Positions 43,562-53,780 of a stretch of DNA of 64,000 nucleotides are shown one piece after another. Origin of the DNA: Xylogone sp. PMI_703. Taxonomy: Eukaryota; Ascomycota; Leotiomycetes. The notes under the pieces were generated by a model that had not been told where the DNA came from, searched no databases, and saw only the letters and a program-made list of their open reading frames with translations. Location of the stretch: assembly GCA_021399445.1 (NCBI GenBank), contig JAJTUQ010000005.1:2852001-2916000 (forward strand), in the 5' to 3' direction. The position numbers and the translations under genes are program-made. Numbering within the stretch: the first letter of the stretch is position 1; every line of letters starts with the position of its first letter.

Positions 43562-45311
43562 ATGTCAGAACGAGTGAGGAGCACAACTGGATGCTGGACT
43601 TGCAAGCTTCGGAAAAAGAAGTGTGATGAAACAAAACCGGATTGTTCCATATGCAGCTCTCTCGGTTTGAGCTGTGATGGCTATGGATGCAGACCTGACT
43701 GGATGGATGGAGGGATCAAGGAGAAAAGAATGGGTGCTAAAGTTCGTGATGCTGTCAGAGAGGCTACTAGTCAGAAGAAAAGAGTGGCAATGCAGAAGCG
43801 GCAGCTGCAGCTGAAGTCCCTCCAAGAAGACCTAAATAGGTTCAATAGTGCTGTTTCCTTACCGTCGCCTACCGAATCACATCTTCTGCCTTACGCAAAC
43901 TGGAACCCCTCTCCTGGTACCCCTGAAAATCATCATATCCCAAACCTCATTGACGGTCCCCCACCAAATCTCAATCCGGAGCAATCGTTGTCCTACCTGA
44001 AGCAGAATGAGGCCACGCTATTAATGCACTACTTAGACACGGTATTCCCACTTCAATTCCGATTTTACGATCCTTCTATTGAAGAAAGAGGGCGAGGCTG
44101 GCTACTTTATCTTCTATTACAGACCAAGCCACTTTATCATGCAGCATGTAGCTTGGCAGCGTATCACAGACAGACCATGTACTGTCTAGGCAATGGAATG
44201 CAGGAGGCATGCTTTACTATCGAAGCATTGAACCAGCAGTATAGCATTGCAATAGTTGAGTTAAGAAGATATATGGCCGAACTTCTCTCTCCTAACCGAC
44301 AACGGACTCTGGCTGAAAATGTCCAACTTTTATGCAGCATTTCACTGTTTGTATCTATAGAGGTTAGTCCCATATGCCAACCTAAGAATATCTTGGAATG
44401 TGAATATTAAAATTAAATAGGCTTATACAAGTGCCACGGAGACATGGAAAATGCACCTTGAGGCAGCCACAGCTCTGATTCCTGACATACGAAAACAAAT
44501 ATATCAGGACAGACCTGCGGACGTGTTACTACCTACGTTTCAGATTGCTAAGCATTTTTTTGCTAGCGTGGTATATTGGTATAATATTGTTTCTTGTACT
44601 TTATCTCCTTCGATTTCAAAGCCATTCTCTTTTTGTGGCGATGATACTCAAGGAGAAGCAGACGTAATTCCCTTCGACAAGGTTATAGGCTGTGAAGACT
44701 GGGTTGTATTCGCAATCCGGGATATTGTGGAGCTAGAGTACCAGAAGAGCACTATGAGAGCAGCCGGAGAGCTCAATCTACAAGAACTCATCCGTTTCGG
44801 GAACGACATTGAAGGCCGATTAAGAAGGGGCGTAGAAAAACTCAAATCTAGTATTATGGAGCAACAATCTAGAACCCTCACGTCCGAGTGGGATGCTTCT
44901 CTGATTAGACACAATACGGATTATATCAGAGGCTGCGTTACGAATGTCTACTGTAACGCTGCACTGGTATATTTACACACTGTTATGTCAGGCGCTTACC
45001 CTCATCTACCATCAATACGAGATAACGTAACACGCACCATTGAAGCAGTCCAAGCTCTACCAGACCCACACCTGATTCACGGCATGCTGTGGCCATTCTG
45101 TGTTGCTGGATGTATGGCAACAGAGCAAGATCAAGAGACATTCGAAAAGTTTACCCGCTTCTGCAACCCAGTCCACGCTGTCTTTGGAATAGTCAAAGCA
45201 ACGGTTATTATTGAAGAGTGCTGGAGATTACGGAAGCTAGACCCTGGATCTGGGGCAGTGGATTGGAGAACTGCTATGAAAAGTTTGAAACTTCATGTAC
45301 TGTTAGTGTAA
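43562..45311 (+). CDS. Zn2Cys6 transcription factor
   Basis: Two exons: 43562-44362 and 44421-45311 (1692 bases, 563 aa). The zinc cluster is at residues 10-39: GCWTCKLRKKKCDETKPDC, then SICSSLGLSCDGYG. It is followed by a basic helical linker (KKRVAMQKRQLQLKSLQEDL) and a long fungal-specific regulatory domain (Fungal_trans_2 type by appearance). Nuclear regulator with unknown targets. The start codon lies about 120 bases from the end of a transposon, so its promoter has been displaced or replaced. No dependent enzyme cluster is adjacent; the nearest gene downstream is the broken Pho84-like permease. Confidence 0.88.
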
Positions 45312-45934
45312 ATGACTCTTGGTGTAGTGCTTGGCAAAATAAACAGCCCAAGCTTGTATTATTTACATATTTGCTACCAGAACTGGATTGTGATGTGCGG
45401 AGAAAGACGTAGAATACAAACTATCTACAGACAAGAGCTATCCTATCAGGCCTTAGAGACCACTGAGACCAATTTTAGCATTGTTGCTTTATATTTTCGA
45501 CTCTGTTAATTGGATATTTGAGGCAAAACGAAGAATATAAGATTATGTTAATAATTAGACTTAAAGCGCAGGAGGTGTTAATGGAGTAATTTTGTAGAAG
45601 GTGATAAAGGGTTACATGAGTTGAGGGTGCTGGCTGAGCTTAGGCCAGGTGCGGCCGCCCATAAGCGAGCACCTGGGGGTTGCTGGCTGACCTGAGCTCC
45701 TTGCGGTTAGGCTACCTACGTCCTCGGCCGGGCACTAACCATGGCAATTCATGTAGATTGCAGATACGTCGTTCATATCACACGTGAGCTGTTCTCAGTG
45801 GGCAAAAATGTCAGCCGTAAGCTGGGGTGGCTTATGGAGTGGCTTGTTGAGTGGCTAGTGAGGTAAACCTTAGAATCTATTGGCCAGGTTTATTACTAAT
45901 AAAATACTAGTCTAAAATAGTACTATTACTGAAT

Positions 45935-45959
45935 TCAACTCAAGTTCACCTTGAGTTGA
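45935..45959. repeat. Perfect 10-base inverted repeat
   Basis: TCAACTCAAG and CTTGAGTTGA separated by five bases. It could form a hairpin or be a dimeric protein-binding site. No gene start is close by. Confidence 0.5.
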
Positions 45960-46548
45960 CTGGTTTAAGTTTCACTTACTAAGAATTTTTCATTTGTGTT
46001 GACTACGATCATAAAATCAACTCAAGCTCATAAACTATACACACTGTTCAGTAGCTCGCCAAGATTAAAGTGGGCCATATTGCGTGGACATCTCGCAACA
46101 CTTTTGCTGCAAGCTGCTTATGTTCCGGTGATAAGTCGTCCGTGTAAATCCGAAGGTGACAAAAGTTCGCGTGAGCACAACAACTTCCTATAGTCAATCA
46201 TGGAGCATCTTTGTGGTTTTTAGTGAATAGGGCTACTTGTTTTGAGCTTCAATGCTTGTGTTTACTGTTTGTCGATTCTCTGGGTTTCAACGGGTTTCAA
46301 GGGTCTAAACGTCTATATTCCTGATCCTCACTGTACAAGCCGCAACTCGTTGACAATAAACGACGCTCGATGTATCTGAAAGTCTGTCATTTTACTTTCC
46401 AAACTGGGGAAGCTTGACTCAGGTGATGTATGGTGGCTATGCACCTATCCTTGTATATTATAACGCAGTATGAGATCACCGATAGAAAACAACGACCCCG
46501 GACCTCCCTAAAAACTTAATGCCTTCCTATAAAAACTGAAGATAGCAG

Positions 46549-46554
46549 CACGTG
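46549..46554. promoter_or_regulatory. CACGTG box upstream of the Pho84-like gene
   Basis: bHLH-type palindrome 161 bases upstream of the start codon at 46715. A phosphate-responsive site is plausible for a phosphate permease gene but rests on this match alone. Confidence 0.4.
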
Positions 46555-46714
46555 TATTACAGCGTAACTATCGTAGTGTGAAAAGAAATAACAATAGTTG
46601 GAATGGGGACGGGAGGAGCTGGTGGTATATAAGCGGCTATTGGTAGAGGTGGAATATACAATAGCGACAATATTTCATTTCAGATAGTTACATTATCTTT
46701 GCTAAGCTTTCGCC

Positions 46715-48590
46715 ATGCGTCTCATGCAGTGGAAAGATGAAGCTTATCTCAGGAAAGACGAAAATGGAAATTTTATCCCTGTTGTATGTCCACTATGTTA
46801 TAGGGTTACAATACAATTCTCACTCAAAATTGCATATTAGGAAGAGTACGAAAGAAATACACAGCGAGTAAGCAGCTGGATTCCCGTGTCAAGATGGGAA
46901 CTCAAGCTCCTTGCTATTACTGGGTGAGAACTTGTTGATGCTTACCCTTTAAGGAGACATAGCTGAGACATGAATATCGTAAACAGCGTCGGTTTTTTTC
47001 TCGATTCATACGACCTCTTTATCATCAATCTAGTCACTCCCGTCTGGACCTACGAATATTGGGGAGGCTTAACTAACAGTCCAAGGAATGGGCACTACCC
47101 ACCAGGCTTGCGTGGACTAGTGAACGCCGGAGCGCAAATAGGAAATATTTTTGGCCAGCTTTTATTTGGATTCCTCGGTGACGCCTTGGGTCGCAAGTTT
47201 GTTTATGGCAAGGAACTTATCATATGTATTATTGGCATGATTCTTGTGATTGCTCTGCCTAATAATATTCCGACTCCAACGCTCAAGATGATATGGATCT
47301 TCTGTTGGAGAATCCTCATGGGTGAGATAGTCTTTACCTCAATTTATGCACCTGCTAACCAAGTCTTCCTCCAAAGGATTTGGCATCGGCGGAGACTACC
47401 CAATGTCAGCATCCATCGTTGCTGAGCGAGGTCATCTAAAACACCGTGGTGCACTCTTAGGTTGGATATTTTCGAACCAGGGATGGGGTACATTGGCCGG
47501 ATCTATTGTTACGATAATAATTCTTGCTTGTTTCGAACCCGCTTTGAACCGGAGAGGTGAATACGGCCAGTTGGATGCGGTCTGGAGAATCCAGATGGGC
47601 CTGGCACTTGTTCCTGCATTAATTGTTCTGCCGTTTCGACTGACAATGCCGGAGGGTAAGAAATTTCTCGAAAGCCAAGAACTGAATTATTTACAGTCTT
47701 CCTCAAGCGGTTCCTTGGAAGGATCATCTCCAGTTCTTGGATCAAACACGGCAGAACCGAACACCGAGTCTGATAAAGTTGAGCTTCCACCACAAGGGAC
47801 TGCTGCCGGTGGAGGAAATGCACCTGTAGTTCCAGAACCCGAAACCCGGAAGGCTAAGTGGGACGCATTTATTATCTACTTCAGCGAATGGCGACATCTC
47901 AAAATCCTTATTGGAACTGCGCTCTCGTGGTTTCTGCTGTGATATAGCATTCTATGGAACGAATTTGAACCAATCTGTCATTTTGGCTGATATAGGTTTC
48001 ACGAGCGGCAGGAACGAGTATCATACTTTGATGCGCAACGCTCAGGGGAACTTGATCGTAGCGGTAGCTGGATACGTACCGGGATATTTTGTGACCATTG
48101 CCTTAGTTGAAAGACTAGGAAGGAAGTGGATACAAGTCCAGGGATTCCTTGTGTGTGCACTTATGTTTGGCGTTCTGGCAGGCGACTATAATCACCTTAG
48201 TACTGCAGCTCGATTTGTCTTATTTGCTCTAGCACAGGTATAACTCTTTATCTGAGACATTTTCTTCGTGCTGATTTATTGATAGTTTTTCTTCAACTTT
48301 GGCCCAAATGCTACAACTTTTATTATTCCCGCAGAAGTATTTCCATCAAGAGTCAGAGGGACAGCACATGGCCTTTCAGCTGCTACTGGAAGGATTGGAT
48401 CCATTCTTGCAGCATTACTGTTTAATTTCCTTAGCAGCAATGCCATTGGATTGGCAAATGTGTTATGGATCTTCTTTGGGTGCAACCTACTTGGGGCTAT
48501 TGTAACCCTGCTATTTCAGAGACAAAAGGTCGTGATGCTGATCTCATTGATTGGGAAGAAACACAAGAGGCTCACAAGAGAAAGGCTTGA
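46715..48590 (+). pseudogene. Pho84-like phosphate permease with two frameshifts
   Basis: Exons: 46715-46783, 46841-46923, 46987-47321, then from 47377 to a frame break at about 47939, on to 48237, and from 48286 to 48590. The MFS phosphate:H+ symporter signatures are present: [46 protein letters not shown] and [23 protein letters not shown]. Between SWFLL and DIAFYG one extra base (around 47938-47940, CTGCTGTGAT) shifts the frame. Near 48515 the frame shifts again before the conserved [15 protein letters not shown] tail. The second break looks like one lost base. The two shifts make the gene non-functional as read. The Ser/Gly-rich central loop before the break is normal for the family. Confidence 0.8.
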
Positions 48591-48802
48591 ACAAGGAAGA
48601 TAATGAGGGCTACTCCGTGTGCAAGGCGTTGTTATAAGGTGTCTCACCGATCAAGGATACTAGAACTGGTTCAAGCTTATCGTAAAGCAAATATAATTGT
48701 TAATTGAAGCAACTTCTATAGTCTTCAAATGCATTCTCGTAAAAGTTTTGTAAGGTTATATGGCTATAGTATTTCTTTTATGTACTGATTTATATCCCAC
48801 AC

Positions 48803-50530
48803 CTACGATGAAACTGAAATATGCTGCTGCTGCTTTCCAGTACCATCTGCTGGACTCAGGTTTGCTTTCGCAGGACCCTGGACGCAAACTCCCTCCTTGC
48901 TAAAGCGACTGCCGTGCACAGGGCAATCCCAACTCTTTTCCGCTGCATTCCAACATACTACGCCCTTCAAATGTGGGCATAGTGCACTATACTGACTCAC
49001 ATTGCCATTCTCATCTTTGTAAACCGCGACTGGGCTCGATAACTTGCTATTTAATACACCTCCAGAGCCCTTGGGGAGATCTCCAATATCTTCGATATCA
49101 GATTGTAGGAACCTCTTGTACTGTGTGTTGATCTGCACATCGTGGCTGACCATGGAAGGCAGAGACTTGGCAATACTTGCAAGGCGACTTGGGGCGTACA
49201 ACTTAGCCCAGGGATTCTGCTTGCCCTCAATCTCATCGGCGATAAGTTTACCGGCTAAGACGCCGTGTGTAAGACCATTCCCGCTGTCTCCTGTCACAAT
49301 GTAAGAATGTTTCATTCCCTGGTTTTTTCCAATAAATGCCATGTAATCCACGGGCTCATAGATCTGGCCGCTCCACTTGTAGTCAACGGAGCCAGCAACA
49401 GGAAATCTCTCCCTGACCCAGTTTTCCAGCTCTTCATAACGGCCTGCAGCACTCTCCTGGCCGACCTTATGGTCACAACCACCAATGACAAGGTAGTCAT
49501 CCTTCTCGTCACACGCCGTGAAACGAACGTATTTGTATTCTTCTGCCTCATCGTAAAGAAGACAATCTTCAATATGTCCCTTGGGTACCCTAATGGCAAT
49601 GCAGTACGTGCGAGTATATTCCATCTCGGAAATCACGCTAAGCTTCTGCAGCGGCACGCATGTTGCTTCGATGGCATAATCTGCGCTGATATTATGACCT
49701 TCCTCTGTCTGGATATTAACCGTCTTGCGGCCAATGCCAAGAATCTCGACTCCTTTCTCTTCAATACTCATCATTCTCGTATGAGCAAAGCACTGGAAAT
49801 TCGGCTGGTCCTTTAGCCATTTTAGGACGCCGATTAGGTATTTGGTAGGATGGAAAGTTGCTTGATTGGCGAATATGGCGGCATCGCGCTGGTCGGGTTT
49901 CCCATCCCAGCCTTTGACGGCGAAGCCCTCTTCATAACGAGCATCAATGCCCACGCTGTTCGCTTTCTCCACCTCTGTCTTCAATCCCTCAACTTCCTTA
50001 TTGTGGTTTGGGTCACTTCGAACATACTGGGAGATCTCATAGGCTGGAAGCTTCCGGTACTCGCATTCGATACCGAGCTTCGTTGCTATTTCACCCACTC
50101 GGTTTATTGCCCAGGTGTGGCTCTCTGCAGCAGCTCTAGCTCCATCTTGGCCGTGCTTCTTCATGATCTCGGTGTACTTGTCATCAAGGGCGTTAGACAA
50201 ATGGCCGCTTGTCCTACCTGACTCCCCAGAAAGCACTTCGCGTGCTTCAATCATGGTCACGTTGTAGCCGCGATTGACGAGTTCATATGCAGTCGAGATG
50301 CCCGCGATTCCAGACCCAACAATACATACAGCTGTTTCCATGTCCTGCTTCAACGATGGAAATTGAGGATACTTGGAATATGGATTGAGATGGACCCAGA
50401 CAGGATCCGTTGCGCCTGAGGTACTCATTGCATGTTGCGCAGATGTAGACATGGTGGATAACCCGGATCGTTGCTGGGAGAATAATATCCGACTGAATAC
50501 TTTGACAGAGAGTCGAACTGTCCGATTCAT
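48803..50530 (-). CDS. FAD oxidoreductase fused to a Rieske domain
   Basis: Single exon, 575 aa from the ATG at 50530. The open frame continues to an earlier ATG at 50626, but from 50530 the N-terminus (MNRTVRLSVKVFSRILFSQQRSG) resembles a mitochondrial presequence. Residues about 60-440 are a DAO-type FAD domain with VGSGIAGISTAYEL and the GDSGNGLTHGVLAGKLIADEI cofactor-binding tail. The C-terminal 80 residues are a Rieske [2Fe-2S] domain with CPHLKG and CPVHGSRF. This architecture is known in bacteria and fungi (YhfW-like proteins); the substrate is probably a small amine or amino acid, but this is not established. Start choice between 50530 and 50626 is uncertain. Confidence 0.85.
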   Translation of the reverse strand: MNRTVRLSVKVFSRILFSQQRSGLSTMSTSAQHAMSTSGATDPVWVHLNPYSKYPQFPSLKQDMETAVCIVGSGIAGISTAYELVNRGYNVTMIEAREVLSGESGRTSGHLSNALDDKYTEIMKKHGQDGARAAAESHTWAINRVGEIATKLGIECEYRKLPAYEISQYVRSDPNHNKEVEGLKTEVEKANSVGIDARYEEGFAVKGWDGKPDQRDAAIFANQATFHPTKYLIGVLKWLKDQPNFQCFAHTRMMSIEEKGVEILGIGRKTVNIQTEEGHNISADYAIEATCVPLQKLSVISEMEYTRTYCIAIRVPKGHIEDCLLYDEAEEYKYVRFTACDEKDDYLVIGGCDHKVGQESAAGRYEELENWVRERFPVAGSVDYKWSGQIYEPVDYMAFIGKNQGMKHSYIVTGDSGNGLTHGVLAGKLIADEIEGKQNPWAKLYAPSRLASIAKSLPSMVSHDVQINTQYKRFLQSDIEDIGDLPKGSGGVLNSKLSSPVAVYKDENGNVSQYSALCPHLKGVVCWNAAEKSWDCPVHGSRFSKEGVCVQGPAKANLSPADGTGKQQQHISVSS

Positions 50531-50984
50531 CTCTCTGGAGATACCGTTATTATTTTGCTTCTGGGAGAAGATATAAGAGGGTATATAGACATGTTTGCTG
50601 CAGTGGTGGAAGCCAAGGATGCACATCCAAGCTTCAAACTCGTTGAGGTCATCATGACGTGCCGGAGTAAAACGCGCACAATATTGAACCAGACGCGATA
50701 AAGCGCAACTCGGTCAACAACAATCGTAGCATGGAATTGATAAGCTGTCGGTATCCTTGGCAAACCCATAATTACTGAATATTTCAACTGGTGGAGAGTA
50801 CTTACTTGAAATAACCAGAGAAAAGAGAGTGACGACAGCTACTGGTACTTCAGCACTCCGGAGCCAGCTCCGCTGCCCTCAAGGCTGCACCTAAGTCAAT
50901 CTGGCCAGCTCTAATCCCCTTTCAGGAAAAACTGACCATCTTAGTAGTCTATATCAGCTACCCCTTTAACTAGTTTTCATTAAA

Positions 50985-51130
50985 GTTGGGCGATTGAGGT
51001 TTGATAGGAGGGCATGTGCCCAGTCTCGTAATGGGAGTCTAGAAGTAATCTCGTAAACAGCATTGGCCAATAGATAAGGTCGTAGATAAGAAAGACTGGG
51101 TTGTCTGTATCCTGGCAAAGCGACCTACAC
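50985..51130. repeat. Degenerate copy of the block at 53430-53590
   Basis: Shared landmarks in the same order and orientation are the ATTGAGGTTtGATAGgAGG start, a CAGTCTC motif, and AAACAGCATTGGCCAATA followed by GATAAGAAA. Many substitutions and small indels separate the copies. Confidence 0.55.
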
Positions 51131-51738
51131 TCATCCTCACCACTGGCTTCAATGGTTCCTAGGAAGAGCTGCACCATAAACTCGGAATATCCGCCCTACA
51201 ACGTCAGTAGGAGAAAGTCGTTACCCTCGTAGCTTTCTGAATCTATTTAAAGTTAATGATTAGTTGTTTTTTGTTTCCTAATCTCTACAACATTAAGCTA
51301 GTCTTAGATCGCTGTTCGAATAAAGTTAATTTTGGTGGTACTGATAGTATCAAAGCTAATGAGTTAGGTTAGTATTTAACAACTGTAACCTAGATATAGT
51401 TAGTACAAGTATATAAACGGTCGATCGAGACGTCAAGCTTACATACAATTGCTTTGCAGATCATGATGAGATTCGAGTTTTCGAAAGTAAGGGTGTACAG
51501 GTATATAAAACGTAAATTAGATGTGGACTGAATGTGGATCATATGCGGGGAGAGTGGGGATCAAACAGAGCACATAAAATGTGGGTTTACTTCTAGTAGT
51601 TACTGCAACTCAATTACAGTTATTAGGACTGCTTATCTGGACGGCAGTTAGCACAAAGAGTACAGACGTAATTCTGTGCGTGTGTAGGACTCACCCATAG
51701 AACATTACCAATATATGATGGTGACGCAAAATCTTTAC

Positions 51739-51933
51739 CTCCCTAGTTTCCTGTTTAGCATGCTTCTTATGATCAACGACCGCCGGAGTTAATCCAAGCA
51801 TGTTAGCCGCCACAAGTATCAAACGGATATACGGATGTACGTTCACAACCATATAACCTTGGAGATACCGCAGGTCAGACTTCCTAAATCCTTGATTCAA
51901 CGGTTCTCCAACAGCCAGATATTCCCTTGAAAT
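51739..51933 (-). other. Orphan exon-like open stretch
   Basis: A 195-base open segment (65 codons) bounded by a CTAG acceptor and a GAG/GTAAAG donor. Its translation contains REYLAVGEPLNQGF and YLQGYMVVNVHPYIRLI and looks protein-like. I do not recognise the family. No matching upstream or downstream exon was found within 500 bases, so it is probably a gene remnant. Confidence 0.3.
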
Positions 51934-52199
51934 CTAGTGATATAACCAATATCATACAAAAAGCGAGATTGAAGGATATCACAGTCACCCGCTGCAGCCG
52001 ACTGCGAGAAAACGAGCAAAAATGAGGGCCAATTAAGCGAGTCGGCGATTAATCATTACTATAAATCGTACCGTAATTCCGATACAGGGTAGTTGGCTCA
52101 ATTAATTCATTTGACTTACTATAATTAGACCTTTGTTCCGACACTCCATAACTTACATCGTATCTCTAAATAGAATTATTCTTCCCATGTTGATCCAAA

Positions 52200-53138
52200 A
52201 TGCCTGAAACTGTCTCTTCCGATGGACCTACGAGATGCTTCTTTCTTGAATTACCTCTAGAATTACGCAACAAGATCTATCATGAGCTTTTCTGCACCGC
52301 TCCGGATAACCCCATAGACTTTCTCCGGTACCAGGACATAAGCGCTCGCTCCAACGGCTTGCTGAACTTTTCCTTTCTGCATACCTGCAAGCAGATATGT
52401 GCCGAGGCGAGCCTCCTCGCCTTCAAGAATCTTACCATCGACGCATCGAAACTACACTCCCAGGAAATCAATAGTGTTGTCGGCGCATGGGCAAAAACCC
52501 TGCGTCCTGAATCTCGTGAGGCGATAAAAAGGATCTACTTGACAGTGGGTGAACTTAACGCTATGAAGCGTAAGCTGTGGTTCCGGCCTGAACCGATGGG
52601 CCTAAAACTGCAAGAGGTTTTCATCGTACCGGGCGGGTACAGTATATACAGTAAAGTGTGGGGGGAGCCTACATGGACGGACGGTCATATTCGGTGGTTT
52701 GTACGCGAGCTTGCACTATTCGTGACGGAGACACCTAGTGTAAGGCGTGTAGCTTTACTGCATCGGGGCAAGGCAGAACGAAAGATTCCACTCCTCTACC
52801 AGTGTTTTGATGGATTGAGCGTTCTAGGGACCAGGAGCGCTGAAGGAGGAGGGGCTGGGAAGGGGTTCTACCATGGATACGAAGAGGACAATCGGTATGT
52901 GGAAAGGAGCGAGCGCAATCCGCAGCCGTGTGGGATGGTATATGTAGGAACGCAGGTAGGCTACCTGGTGAAGGAGACAACCTGGAAACTAAGGGATGAG
53001 AGGAGAAGGGGTACGCTCGTGCTTGAGGAGGTGATGAAAGAGTGGCAGGAAGGGAAGCCAAGAGTTGTTGAGATTGTGATAGAGGAGATGGGTATTGGTG
53101 TTGGAGGGAAGGGGGTTCAGCCATGGTCACTAATTTAA
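52200..53138 (+). CDS. Small F-box-like/DUF7730-type protein
   Basis: Single exon, 312 aa. The N-terminal FLELPLELRNKIYHELF motif followed by LLNFSFLHTCKQICAEASLLAFKNLTI is the common opening of fungal DUF7730/F-box-like proteins, where the LPxELRxxIY helix resembles the F-box. No catalytic motif is visible. The C-terminal third is charged and glycine-rich. The role is unknown; substrate recognition for ubiquitination is only a guess based on the helix. Confidence 0.8.
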   Translation: MPETVSSDGPTRCFFLELPLELRNKIYHELFCTAPDNPIDFLRYQDISARSNGLLNFSFLHTCKQICAEASLLAFKNLTIDASKLHSQEINSVVGAWAKTLRPESREAIKRIYLTVGELNAMKRKLWFRPEPMGLKLQEVFIVPGGYSIYSKVWGEPTWTDGHIRWFVRELALFVTETPSVRRVALLHRGKAERKIPLLYQCFDGLSVLGTRSAEGGGAGKGFYHGYEEDNRYVERSERNPQPCGMVYVGTQVGYLVKETTWKLRDERRRGTLVLEEVMKEWQEGKPRVVEIVIEEMGIGVGGKGVQPWSLI

Positions 53139-53780
53139 GTAGTCCTTATCTTATTACCTCTTAACCTCTTAAAACGTTGGAGGCTGGTAACCAGCGTAAT
53201 ACCTTCGAAATGGCCTGAAAGTTCAGAGAGAAGTAAATTGAAGGGAAAAGGAAGGGATTCAGCCTTTATCTGACTCGCTCTTGGTATTTTCCGAATTTTC
53301 CGAAAATATTTCCGTCGGTTCACTTGGTGAATCAGATGCAACGGTGCCCAGGATATGGGTTGATTGAGTATATTGGGGTGTCGCGTATGGTCAAACCATT
53401 CCTTGAAATGGCGGGAACTCAAAGGTTGGATTGAATTGAGGCAATTGAGGTTGGATAGAAGGACATATGCTCAGTCTCATCAATGGAGTCGAGGTAGTAG
53501 TGGAGTAATTCTCGGGTTCACTCTCATAAACAGCATTGGCCAATACAGGGTTGTTGATAAGAAATATCAGGTTGCAGAGTTCCCAGGTCTTTCTTCCTCC
53601 TCTGTATTCTTGCCCCAACATGGATGGCTACACATATAAGCCACTTGTTTTGTACAAAACATTTCTGGCATTGAGCATGTATATATTTCCACTATACTTT
53701 CTCCTTCTTTACCTACCTATTAACCACGTATGTTAAAACTAAACTGAGCTTGATTACATATGCATCGCCTGAACCCAGAA
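53139..53780. other. Gap between F-box-like and permease genes, with repeat copy
   Basis: About 640 bases. It contains the second copy of the 50985-51130 repeat at 53430-53590. The minus frames here lack domain features and are not counted as genes. Confidence 0.5.
53430..53590. repeat. Copy of the block at 50985-51130
   Basis: Same-strand similarity to 50985-51130 including AAACAGCATTGGCCAATA. The two copies flank the F-box-like gene about 2.4 kb apart. Confidence 0.5.

Larger units (their letters stand above)
45312..46714. other. Gene-free stretch with short inverted repeats and CACGTG sites
   Basis: About 1.4 kb. Inverted pairs: CCAGGTGC at 45645-45652 with GCACCTGG at 45669-45676, and TCAACTCAAG at 45935-45944 with CTTGAGTTGA at 45950-45959. 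CACGTG occurs at 45781 and 46549. The frame at 45996-46193 has no recognisable features. Confidence 0.5.
50531..52199. other. Gene-poor stretch with repeat and exon remnants
   Basis: About 1.7 kb. A block at about 50985-51130 resembles 53430-53590. An exon-like open stretch with splice borders lies at 51739-51933 on the minus strand. The rest, especially 51240-51600, is AT-rich and holds nothing recognisable. Confidence 0.5.

Noticed and set aside
46970..47425. Independent small permease starting at 46970
   Set aside because: The ATG lies inside an intron; the true frame enters at 46987 from two upstream exons.
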